From assembly GCF_000150275.1 (NCBI RefSeq), contig NW_002060951.1, positions 2,662,580-2,726,579 of the forward strand: a DNA stretch of 64,000 nt, in the 5' to 3' direction. The translations under genes were made by a program, and so were the position numbers. The DNA comes from Trichoplax adhaerens (lineage: Eukaryota; Placozoa; Uniplacotomia; Trichoplacea; Trichoplacidae). This document shows, in pieces, positions 25,274 to 37,100 of the stretch. The first letter of the stretch is position 1. Each line of letters starts with the position of its first letter. The notes below the pieces were generated by a model. That model saw only the letters and a program-made list of their open reading frames with translations, searched no databases and was not told where the DNA came from.

Positions 25274-26474
25274 ATGTCAGAAATTGAAACATTGATTGCT
25301 GGAAAAACTTTGCTCTTGGATACCGATGCCGGTATTGATGATGCTCATGCTCTAATGGTTGCATTAACTCATGATAATTGCCGTGAGATTGTTGGTATTA
25401 CATGTACTTACGGCAACTGTTTAGTCGATCAAGTTGTTAAAAATGTTAGCTATATTTTAGAGTGGTATGATCGAAAGATTCCAGTATATAAAGGAGCACA
25501 AGCATCCCTAATGCGGACATACGAAGATTTAGCTTTTCATGGCCTTGATGGTCTTGGCGATATTGAATATCGTTGTGATAACAAGGAATGGATAGATAGT
25601 TTGTTGCAATCAGAGCATGCCGCAATAGCTATGATTAATTTAAGTAAAAAATACGAAAAAGAAATCACTTTAGTAGCTATTGGACCATTGACGAATCTTG
25701 CATTAGCATGCAGGATTGATGGGAATTTCCCTTCAAGACTGAAGGAATTGATTGTTATGGGAGGTAGCCATACAGGTAGGAGATATTGTGCATGCCCACA
25801 GTACTATAACATTTATACCCCAGAATAACTCTGAGTAGATCGTCATATGTTTGGTTAGCTAACCTAACTTAGATAATATAATTATTCCTGCAACTTTCTC
25901 CGGTTAATGGACTAATAATTATAATTAATATACTGTAGTCATAATTAATTAATTTGAAAACTTTGTTCTGACTTAAATTTTAGCTATGGGTAACGCTACA
26001 TCAACGGGAGAATTTAACTTTGTCGTCGATCCGGAGGCGGCTGCCATAGTTTTAGATGAATTTCCAAAATCCTGTCCCGTTAAGATTGTACCTTTAGAAG
26101 TTACTCATGCTTGTAGCATCGAATGGGATTGGATGTACGACACATGGCTTAAACAAGATTCCCCAAAAGCTACATTGAATCGAGATATGACGAAAAACCT
26201 ACTGAAAAAAATTAAATCTGGGATACCGGAGGGTTATCCAGCCTGGGATGTGCTAGCTGTTGCTACGGCCTTGCAACCAAATTTTATTCGTGATAGTTTC
26301 AAGACCTTTATGACCGTGGAACTTCATGGCAGCAGGACGAGAGGACAAGCTGTTATAGATCGAAGGATGAAATGTGATTACCCAGTTGAAGTAATTACAA
26401 AAATTGATAGGGAATTGCTACGAGAAATGTTATATAAATCGACCATGTCAATGGAAAGTCATGTTAGCTCATAG
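25274..26474 (+). CDS. Nucleoside hydrolase NH2
   Basis: Same family as NH1. Exons 25274-25775 and 25984-26474 join in phase 1 (330 aa). LLDTDAGIDDAHA sits at about residue 14, so there is no leader peptide and the protein is probably cytosolic. FHGLDGLGDI, IGPLTNLALA and a GN..GEFNF block keep the expected ligand residues; the last metal-site Asp is in PAWDVLAVATA, with Trp where many bacterial enzymes have His. The proline of the canonical DTDPG motif is Ala here and Ala or Cys in all four paralogs. The 208-bp intron falls just after the MGG motif, at the same place and phase as in NH1, NH3 and NH4. Of the four, NH2 and NH4 look most like plain catalytic enzymes. Confidence 0.92.
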
Positions 26475-26897
26475 TAATGACTTGACTAATTAATGAAGAG
26501 CCACGCTAAAATATTTTTGATCATACAATACACAATCGAACCCATCTTACACCTGTCAATGTGAAGTAAAATAGATCTTCGGATGATAATTAACATTACC
26601 TCATTTACCTGCGGCAAACTTCTCGATTTGTAAATACCTATTCTTTTAAGTGTAAAATTTCGTAAATAAGATGCACTCTCGTAGGCGTAAGGATGACTCC
26701 TCTTTTATGTACGTTTATAAAATATGTGTAATTTTGGAGTTACAATCTTGTAATCATCATTAGGGACAGTTCCTGTAACAATTTGACTTGTCTTATAACT
26801 TTTAGTAATTCTTAGATTGTTATCTTGATAACATGTAATAAAATTAAAAATCTTAGTTTATACTCCATTGCACATTTTAACTAATTTAATACCTGCT

Positions 26898-27253
26898 GTA
26901 ATAATATCTTCTTTAAGTAGCGTAAAGTAGTTTAAGCTAGACGATGATAGAAGGTATAAAGGATTTTATTGAGATATAGTTATAGGCTAACAATGATATG
27001 GTTGTTATAGATAAGGTATTTGAGATAGCAGGAACGTAGGAACTGACTAACGAGTTAGCTTACAAGGGTATTTATAGGTTTTAGATGAGATTGAGATAAT
27101 GTCTTTATATGTATAGCATGTCGTCTATATGTCGTCATCATGTCCGTGTGTTATGAATGTAATGCAATACAGTACTTAAATGGTATATGATAAGTATTCG
27201 TATATTAGGATATTACTATACTAGGCATCTTCTATATAAGATCACAATGTTAC
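26898..27253. mobile_element. Repeat B copy 2
   Basis: Nearly identical to 5130-5485 and the same length (356 bp). ACCTG at 26891-26895 recurs at 27254-27258, a likely short target duplication, with CT left over before the core. It is non-coding. Differences from copy 1 are scattered substitutions and tiny indels. Confidence 0.7.
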
Positions 27254-27289
27254 ACCTGTATTATGTATTCAGTTTTGCTTATATTATTG

Positions 27290-27452
27290 TTACTAGTGCA
27301 AACTCCCGTCGCTTTGCTGACGGTTTACGATAATGTGCTCATTTAACAGATAGTATTACCATTTGTCGTAGACCTGTCAGAGGTTCAGTAACTTTATACC
27401 GTATAGTATTACCATTTGATAGACCAGTCAGAGGTTCAGTAACTTTATACCG
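27290..27452. repeat. Repeat A copy 2 with internal tandem duplication
   Basis: 27290-27401 matches repeat A copy 1 (4628-4737). The last 50 bases are then repeated: 27351-27401 and 27404-27452 both run from TAGTATTACCATTTG to AACTTTATACCG. The first half of the duplication has a TCG insertion relative to the second and to copy 1, so the second half is closer to copy 1 at that point. Confidence 0.75.
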
Positions 27453-28435
27453 TGTAAACAACCTGCTATCTGAGTTTATTCGACCGAAGATAGTCTATGA
27501 TGCTACAATTTATAACGGAACACTCCCCACGTCCTTCAATTCATGAATGTGTGATTTAGCGGAGTTTTGATTGACCTTCGGTCGATTACCTTCTTACAAA
27601 GTGCTCTTATATGGAGATAAACTTAGGGTTACGGAAGGTGCATAATAAGCAATTGCGGTAAATTGCAGCTATCCCTAATGATGGTCACAGGACTGTGTAA
27701 CTACCAGCTACTGTATTCATCAAGTGCGGTACTGTCGTTACAAGATTGTACTGTACATATTTTGTTAATGTTTTTAAACTTTTCAAGTGAAACGAAGTAT
27801 TGTAGATGAAGATAATCGATTTCTTATAATTATAAATAAATATGATATCTAATTGGTGAACCTTTTCAATCTGTTGGATACCAGATGCATTAAGTATGAT
27901 ATTTTAAATTGTTATATAAGATGGATTTTCAACAATTTAAGCCTGTTGCATTTGCAATGAATTTATTACGGTTTCGGTCTATTCGGATTTACTGTACTGT
28001 AGCGCTTTCCATAACTTTTGCTGTTAAAATCGACAGACTACGAGACCATTACATAACGTAATGGCTTAGTTGTTAGTTGAATGGGAGTCGATGTGATAAA
28101 TCATATGGTTTGATAATAATAATAATAAAAATCAGAATAAGTTCTTATTATCTAGTATTCACCTTAAATATTGTCAACTTTTTAGATACTGCTAGTAGTA
28201 CTATGTGTTCCACATTTATTAGTTTCATAACTGAAACAGCTGTTTTTATTACACTTTTATCCAATGAATTCCTCTAAATAGTATAACGGTACGGTAATTT
28301 CATTAATCAATTAATTTTTCTTGTAGCAACTGCTTTTGCGTTTCTATTTCTATTACTTGTAGAACTTTAGTGTTCGCAGATAATGCAAACTGTCCCAGTG
28401 CATCTTGTCTATTGAATTTTAGAATAAAAGCGAGA

Positions 28436-30284
28436 ATGGGTTGTCATCTTTCAAAAAAAGTCTACCGTTATCATAATGTTTCGAGTGACCCTGGTATTAA
28501 AACGTATTCACGATATGAACATCCGAAAGAAGAATTATTACCTAGTATGCTTAAATCGGATAAAAAATGGCTAATTATTGATACAGACGCTGGTATTGAT
28601 AGCGCTTTAGCGATCTTGTTGGCTCTACATCATGATGATGTGGGTAATATTCTAGCTATCACGTGCGTCAACGGAATTGTAACAGTAGATCAAGCAGTCA
28701 AAAATGTCGTATATGTTCTTAATATTTGTGATTGTGATACTATTCCAATATATAAAGGATCAGATCGACCTCTTGTTGGAGATGGATTGGCAAACGAACC
28801 CTGTTATAATGGTCAAGATGGTTTAGGTGATATTCATGATCGTTTTGATTCTAGATTGTTTTATAATAAAATCGTCAGGTCGGAGAATGCAATTAATATC
28901 ATGGTTTCACTTGCCAGCCGGTATGAAGGAAAAATTAGTTTGATTGCCTTAGGTCCATTGACTAACTTAGCTTTAGCCTGCAAAGTAAATCGAAATTTTC
29001 CTCGGCAGTTAAGAGATTTAACAATATTAGGTGGAAGGTACTGTCCAGGTACGTATCGAAACACATGCAACATATAGTTTTTCTTAGAATAGAGGGCGCG
29101 ACGTCTCTAGAGTTTTAGTCTGATTTCCTATAGTATATACTGTAGGTACAATACATAAATTAGCATTAATACGTTTTATATATTACTGTGTTCCATATAA
29201 TATATCTTAAATTTTAAAACAGATATCTTAAAAATGTACTATATTAGCCACGCTAGTTTCTATGTACACACCTCGTGTGCTCCATCGTACTTAACAAAAT
29301 TGCCTTTCATCATCAATACAGAATATCCTAGATTAACTTTATTGTTAATATATCTTGATATATAAATGATAATTCAAAATCTATTTCTTATATTTATATC
29401 GTAATAAATTCGTTCCGTGTATCTCATCTCAATTTCATGTACGTTATAGTTCTTTACTTTCTGTAAATCTTCCAATACAATTTCCTGCTTTCTATATAAT
29501 AGAATCTCACTCTAAAGTTCGTATACTGTGTGAACTTTCATCTTATACTACAGCATTTATATTATTGTCCTATTTACTACTTGTAACTATTTTTCTTTGC
29601 ACATGATTTATTTACTAGCTAATTTTCTTATTACAAAATTGACTTATCACAGTTTGTATGAGGCTATTTACTACAGGTGTATATTCATATACTCTATTTC
29701 TGTAGCATTCTTTCATGTGATTATAGGTAATACTACATGCTAGTGTGATCAATGCTGAGTCATCTAACGATTTGTGCTTGAAAAACAATTATAAAATCAA
29801 TTTGTAATTGATAGGTCTGGAAGATGCGCTAAACAGTAAAGAATCAAACTTTCTGATAGATCCAGAAGCCGCTCACATAGTGCTAAAAGAATATCCCCTT
29901 ATGTGCCCTACGCGTATCATTAATGGAGAAACAGTAGTCCATCATCCAATAAATTTCCAGTGGACAAATGATGTTTGGTTGAAGAATGATACCAAAAAAA
30001 GTGGTTTTGTTGAACAAATTGTTAGTAAAGCCTTACAATTCTATCGACGGAGAGATACTAACGGATATTATGTCTTTGATCCAACAGCAACGGCTGTTGC
30101 TATTGATCCACATATCGTCATTGGTGCTACTCAAATCAAAGTGGAAGTTAATTTGAGAGATCCTGATTGTCGAGGTCATATAGAAATTAAGTTGCAAGGC
30201 TCTGAGGAAGATGGAAATTTACTTCTTGTTCAAAACATTAACGTTGATGTGCTGAAAGACATGCTCTGGAACACAGTTAAATGA
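28436..30284 (+). CDS. Nucleoside hydrolase-like NH3, candidate pseudoenzyme with MGC N-terminus
   Basis: Exons 28436-29048 and 29815-30284 join in phase 1 (360 aa). The start ATG gives MGCHLSKK, which fits the N-myristoylation pattern (Gly2, Ser6, Lys7) with a Cys3 that could be palmitoylated; the frame is open upstream to at least 28370 but has no earlier ATG there. The fold is kept (IALGPLTNLALA, DPEAAHIVL), yet the metal motif reads IDTDAGIDSAL with Ser for the second Asp of the DD pair, the usual HG loop is YNGQDGLGDI with Asn for His, and the GN before EFNF is lost (ALNSKESNF). The C-terminal Asp remains (VFDPTATA). Known enzymes bind calcium through the replaced Asp, so activity is doubtful. 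The frame is intact, so it is not a broken gene. The intron is 766 bp, in the family position. Confidence 0.88.
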
Positions 30285-31514
30285 TAATAATAAGCCTTAT
30301 TTTACAGACTTATTTGTCTGTCTCAAACACGGTATTATTCCTAAGTAATATTTAGCATAAGTTTATTTGTTACTCGTAGTGGTATTTAATTATTACTGCA
30401 AAAGGTATAAAACACAGATTTAAGTTATTACGAATTATTAAATCGATATAATTTGTCATGGATAGAAGCAGATACATATTTGCATATAGTAGACAGGAAA
30501 ATATTTTTAGTTCCCTTAGCTTAAAGTAAGCAGGGTTTCTAAAAATACCGGTAGCACGTGCAAAATCCGTTAGCGTAAGGATGATTACTAGTGATAACTC
30601 AAATATTTCTAAAGTAATACTAAGGATATACGTAGTAATGCACCAATATTAGATGTTACAAATTATGATTAAGTAAGTGCAAGTTAATACAGTCACTGTA
30701 AAATCAATTCGAAATGCAGTAATACTAGTTGAGTCTGCATAAGAGAAAGGAATTTAGCCATATTAATGTCCCTAACTATCGAGAAATTATATATTTATCA
30801 TCTATTTAAAGTTATTAATAGTAATTTGATATATGTACTACAGTATATCATTAATTAGCCAGTCATAAAATTGCTATCACGCAATCATTTACCTCGATTC
30901 TTTATTAATAAACTTAAAAAATTAATAACCAAAACATGAACAAATTTTAAAGCAGTTATCGCCTTAGGAGAATATTAATCACGGTAGTCAACTCGGCGAT
31001 TATACAACACTTTATGCAATAGATAAAATAATATTGCTCGTCTCTAGAAACGCTCTTATAGCAAACTAATTTATGTATACAAAGATATTTAGCTGTATGT
31101 AATTTCCAATCTTAAACAGCCAATAAAATGTTCAAATCCTTTTTAGTGATTAAAAAATATCATAACAATATAAGGCTACCAATTAATTTAGACATTAACG
31201 AAGGTTTCGTAAATGACTAATTTACGTCTTCAATAATTATAATTATATTGACTTGAATTACTAAATTTAATTAGGAGCCAATAACAATGTCAAGGGGAAA
31301 AACTAAAATAATAGCTTATACTGCTTATAAATAATTAAGCCGCATTTCAAAACTACTAGGGACGAAATTAAAATTTTCCATGCGGCATATATTACATTTG
31401 ATGAACTTTCTGTATCTGCATCGATGGAAGTCAATCAACATTAAACTCACTGAAAAGTATTATGAACAAATTTTGCCATCCTCAAGTCTTTACACCAGAA
31501 GAATTTTAGATTTG
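30285..31514. other. Convergent intergenic region NH3/LIS1
   Basis: 1.2 kb between two gene 3' ends. I see no gene, repeat or structured element; it presumably holds both 3' UTRs and poly(A) signals. Confidence 0.5.
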
Positions 31515-34125
31515 CTAGCGACATTCCCAAACTTTAATCGTTAAATCAACACTACCTGTGATAACGAACGGTGACGAACGATGAAAATCTGAAAAAACAA
31601 CGACATTAGGATCTAACCAACTTAATTAAAACGTCAAAACAATAATTATTGTGAAGCACGTTACTAAACAACGCTGCTTCTGTACCTATTGTAGTAACAA
31701 AATGATTATGAGCCTCTAGACTTTTTGAACATCTTTTATGTCTTAATTCCCAAATTTTGATAGTCTTATCGTCCGAAGCGCTAGTAAGGTATTTACCACC
31801 AGCATGAAATGCTAAACCTCTAACCCAATTATCATGGCCCACCTATGATAATTAAAAATAACTATGAGCGCAAGATACTTCTTTTTAAGGCTATTAGCGT
31901 CATACACAAAAATAAGGGTATACCAATGAAAATAGGCAAACTGCAGTAGTGACATCCCATATTTTAATTACACGATCTCGAGAACCAGAAGCTAAAAATG
32001 GGCCAGACTTTTGTCCCTTCGGCACTTCTGTACCACTGGCCTCATTAATATACCTATTGCAACTTTCTGGAGCCCACTTAATACATTCAACTACATGTTC
32101 ATGACCTCTCAATTCTTCTTTGCATTCTTTACTGGATAGTGACCAAATGCGAACAGTCTAGAAAGGTAAATGATTGCAATAAATCTTAAAGTTTCTACAA
32201 AATTTTTTAATATTTACGTTTATACGATAGCGGGAGCATTTCACCTGATCGTTGGAACAACTTGCCATTAGAGATCCTAAAGAATTAAGGTGCAGTTGTT
32301 GAATTATGGGCTACAAAATTGTAACATTCAAATTGCGCTAATAATATCGCTAACCGTCAGATGCAACAGCAACTCGTCTCACCCATTCCCTATGACCTTC
32401 GAAATTATAAACACAGTACCTAACAGAATACGGCAAATCATACTACGATTAAATGCGTATAAACGTTAACGATTTCTTAGAGGCTAATACTAACCCAGTT
32501 GCAACTTCCCACATTTTAATAGTTTTGTCTCTTGAGGAAGATAATAAAAAGTCGCCGGACGGGAGAAAGCATACCGATGAAACATTATGATCGTGACCTT
32601 AAAGTAATATCATTTTGATATCACAAAAATGTCCAGTTAGAGTAATGTTCGTATGATTATTAACAAGCCGTTATAACACTGACCACGAAGTGTCATTCTG
32701 CATTCAAAAGTTTGAAAATCCCATATTTTGACAGTCATATCAGCAGAGGAAGATGCTGTCGAAAAGTGTTACAAGAAATATCTAATAAATTTACTGTAAA
32801 ATAGCTATTAAAATTGCAAGATTAAAAGCTTACCGAGTAATTTACCACTAGAATCAAAGGCCAAATCTTGAACTGAATCAGTATGTCCTCTCAATGTTCT
32901 TTCAAAATCGCCAGATTCATAATCCCAGATCTAAGAAAAATAGCGCGTTAATCAACTGTAAAAGCTTATCGTTTATCATAAAATAATTATACCCTAATAT
33001 AAATTAATATAACCTTCATCGAGGCGTCTTCTGATGAAGAAACCATAACGTTATATACTGGGTGGAACACAACACAGGTAATAGGACTTCGATGACCAGA
33101 AAGACTATGTCTATAAAGTACAATCGATAATTTGTTTTATAACACTTGGCTCAACGTGAGAAGCAGAATAGAGGATTCGATAAATTACTTTTCCGGTGGT
33201 CTGGGGATCCAGTCGTTTGAGGAACGAGAATTTCTTGTTGGAACTGCACAGTTAAGTAGATGGTATTAATACCATAATGATAACACTAATGTTACAGATA
33301 AATCTTCTAACCTCCGCTGTTCATTTCTCTTGTTGTATTATTAAGCCTTAATTCAAGATCCATAACCTATCATCATAAAATAATCTTATCCTTCATAATG
33401 GTTCATTTGTTCATATTAATAATGAGGATAATTATAATTCTTTAGTAATTGATAACTTTTACGCAGGCATTTATCATTTGTGGCAATTTTAAGATTATGC
33501 TTACTTTCTTCTGCAATCTTACTACTGAGGTCCATTTTTTCTCTAATAAGCCGCTGTACTTTTTGTTATCAATTTCCTTGGGCTAACAAGATCAAAACGA
33601 ATATAGAATTTCATCAACAGTATTTCATGGTTCTAGTACAGTTACAAAACGAAAATTAATCTATTTTAACTACTCCTTCAATGTATAGCGCCCTCAGAAA
33701 GAAAAATAGGATCCAGCAGACTAAGAAAGGTAAATAGAAGTTATAAGAGTAGCTATGGCCACGTACAATTGATGCATCTTTTTTAAAGGCTTCCAGGGCG
33801 TTAGTATATCCACATGATTGAAGGTAATCAGCGACAGCGAAACGCCTAGCGTTGGTAAATGGTAGAGTTAAAATAATCTGTTCATCAATCCATAGCTAAC
33901 AAGTCTCTTATCGCAATAAAAATTGTATATCACATACGCGTGCAGTACATTTTATTAAAATAAGCAGATTAGTGACCGTTCTAGAGACAATATAATAAAA
34001 CTTCATTGCTATAATACTTAACATTGTATCCATCTCATTTTAATATTATATATAATATCAGCTTATGGTTAGGGGTTAAAGCTTGGAACTTACAGTTCTT
34101 CTTCTTGCTTTGGTGATAGTACCAT
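31515..34125 (-). CDS. PAFAH1B1: LIS1 / PAFAH1B1, dynein regulator with LisH and WD40 repeats
   Basis: LIS1 binds the dynein motor domain with NDEL1 and also serves as the non-catalytic beta subunit of PAF acetylhydrolase IB. Fourteen exons: 34125-34094, 33845-33767, 33582-33505, 33366-33312, 33243-33189, 33110-33014, 32930-32834, 32755-32684, 32597-32495, 32419-32355, 32276-32245, 32157-31924, 31842-31686 and 31588-31515. Phases all close to 409 aa, against 410 in human. Start [11 protein letters not shown] is followed by a LisH motif ([17 protein letters not shown]), a coiled coil around [16 protein letters not shown], the LIS1 signature DWIPRPPEK, and seven WD repeats ending [13 protein letters not shown]. 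Repeat joints such as SASSADMT-type, [13 protein letters not shown] and ASCSNDQTVRVW match LIS1 closely. It stands between hydrolase paralogs NH3 and NH4 on the opposite strand to NH3, with no functional link apparent. Confidence 0.97.
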
Positions 34126-37100
34126 ATTCGGATAGTTGTACGCAAAGATTGCAGGTATACTTACGCTACAAAAATTCCTTTTAAGCTACTTTAGACCTAC
34201 AATACACTATGGAGCCATTAAAAATAAAGCACACGTTATACAATATCCAGATAACTACTAGGCAAAATCTATTCCAGAATCACAAATCATAAATTACAGT
34301 ACTAAAACTTTGCCAAAAGGGACGAAATTGCCCATAATTCGTACTTTGTCGCCGATATATTGTGCTATAAATAGATACTATAATAAAATAAATCTGAGTC
34401 TGTTTTTGATCAACTCAATTAATGGTTTAAAAAAATCAGATAAGAACTTGTAGGTAGGATGCATGCGTTTCTTCACGTAGATCATCAAATCGTAACGTGC
34501 GTCACAGACGCTTTACAATAATACTAACGTAATTTTTTACTAAATCGTTTATTAGAGCGGATCATCAGGCAGACTATTATGATTAACTAACCTGAATCAA
34601 GAAATGCAATGATGTAGTAAAATTCCCTTTACATTTAAATAAATACCGTATCAGATGAGGGCAATCTCTCAACCCGACGTATCAAATTATATTGGGAGCT
34701 ATTTTGCTAAGAACTTCTGTCTACAGCACTGTATTGTTTCTAGTCTATATTAAGTGTCCGTACACGCGTAACGTATTGCCAATGGCAATGGGAGAGGTAA
34801 AGGAAGCAACCCTAACAATTGTATTTAATGTAAATAGAATCAATACAGTATTTCCCCAGATGCAATAATGCACTGTTTTCTAACTTAAACTTCGAATACA
34901 GTATTCATTCAAATTTCAAAACAACAAAATACTTGTGGACTTTGAGATGTTACTAAAAGTATTTCAACTGTAGTATAGCAATAGGACATTTAAGACTATT
35001 CTAGGTCACGATGTAAAATATTTCAAATAGAGATTGCTCTTGTAAGATTTTAATAATTCTAATTTCATACATCATTTAGCATGTAACGCAGTACAATTAT
35101 TCAATGCTACTAGACAATTCTGTCGAGGGGACTTTGCACAATAATGTACTTCAGTGTATCGTATCACATAAAGTTTTTTAACTGGATCGCAAGAAAGATG
35201 CATAGTGTATAAGCAGTATCTCTCGCGATTCATAAAATATAGACTACTGGATACAGACCAAAAGATAAGTCTTCATTCAAGTTAAAATTGTCATACGAAT
35301 ATGGTGCAGAGAAGAGTGCTCTGTAGACCACCTTGCATTCGTGGTTGAACTGAATCAAATCAGCCATAGCGGCCCATACTCATACTCATACATGCGGTAA
35401 ACGAATCAACAAACTGAGATGTAAGCGTACATGCCCAACTAGCAGTTTACTTCTTTCGCACCCACGGAATACTGTAATTAATGGAAGGACAACTGTATTT
35501 AACACCGTTTATAGCATGGATCTCATTAATAAACAGTTGTGTAAACCGACCGCGACTTGTTGTAATGTGAAATTAGATAATTTATAATGTATACAGTATA
35601 TTTAAACGATATTCCTCACCTTTATAAAGTATGTATACAGTACAGTACTGTCCATTTACTCGTATTCGATCCTGAATTAATTAATTACTAAGTGAATAAG
35701 ATACTCAGGCGCAATGAATTTGCGTTACCTTACTAGTATGTAGGGATCGATTGCAATAATTGTAAGGTCTAGTAATGTAAATGCAGAAAGTACTACTGTA
35801 CTAGAGGCAAAAACATTAGAGCACTGCTTCTGTCTAACATACCATGAATGTATAGTGCGTGTACAGTATTAATTAACATGGTCTCTGAATAGTGGAAAAC
35901 GTAGTGTTTCTGTTCTCCACGATCAAGGTGATCAAGGAAATATTACAACTACAGCATCACTACTGTACAATCCAAAACTTGATTAGGTGCTATAAGTATA
36001 ACCGTGTGAACTAAAGTCAAGAATGATAGCGTCGTAGTGCCATAAACTAACGATAATTTGTCAGTAAATTCAATCAAAATAGGTCGTGAAACTTTTAAAT
36101 TTTGCGAGAATTCTAAAACTGAAATAGCAAATCATGTTCAAGATACTGTACGTAATAGAAGGCGTTTGCGTAAAAATGCAATTAATAAGAGGCCGCTGCT
36201 ATAAAAATTGTTTAACACTGGATTCAAAAATAACCTACCTACAATATATAATGTATCAATAACGGTTTTCTTATATTTGTTCAATCGCTTTTAATTCTTC
36301 CTATAAATTGGAAATTGTAGCATTTAATAAATAAAAGTATTATCCATAACCTCTGCAGCTTGTACGCGAAAGCACTGTGCAATGCAAAACGACGCCGATC
36401 TGGATTTTAGAAGTCAATGGCTCAAGAGACACTACAGTACTGCTTGTTAGCTTTTTAAAGGTTGCAGCACAGTATCGTGCATCATACATAGTACAATACT
36501 GTAGCATGTTGCGGCTGCGTGAGCGCTCTGGCTCAGCACGCGATGTCGTAGATTAACTTGAATATAATAAAAAATATACAGTATATAAATATAATATACT
36601 GCCATTAGTAAGTAACACTAGCTGCCATAGTACTGTACAGTACTATACTACAGGACTACAGTACAGTACTGTACTACTCACTGCTTAGTACTGTACTAAA
36701 AAGTTTTAATTTACAGTACATAGTACAGTACGTACTGTACAGTGTGCACTGTACTGTACAGTACAGAATACTGTACAACTGTAGTACTGTACAGTACAGT
36801 ACAGTATATTGTACAATACTGTACATACTGTACTGTACAGTACTGTACTATACTGTACACTGTACAGTACCTAGTCCTTCAGTTGGCAGTCTGCAAATAC
36901 CAATCTCAGCTCTTAGATAAGTCTGGTCCATTACCTCTATGATCTCGTCAGATCATATAATTGGGGAATTTACAAAAATCGTACCAATATATCTGACCAC
37001 TCATCTTTTTAGGCAGAGTGTAATAAGATAGCATGTATTTTTTTATTATTTTAATCACGATGCTGTGCTGTACGAAGTACGAAAAATCGTTCTTGTGCCG

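Larger units (their letters stand above)
26475..28435. other. NH2-NH3 intergenic region with repeats
   Basis: No gene seen. It contains repeat B copy 2 (26898-27253) and repeat A copy 2 with an internal duplication (27290-27452). A 10-bp inverted pair, TCGACCGAAG near 27478 and CTTCGGTCGA near 27575, encloses about 90 bp. The promoter and 5' UTR of NH3 must be at the right end; an upstream untranslated exon spliced at the TTGTAG at 28321-28326 is possible. Confidence 0.5.

Noticed and set aside
36742-36942. 66-codon plus-strand open frame rich in Tyr, Thr, Cys, Val and Gln
   Set aside because: It is a translation of the GTAC repeat field; composition and position follow the repeat, not a gene. 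The same applies to frames at 37399-37677, 53873-54073, 54014-54298 and 54058-54270.
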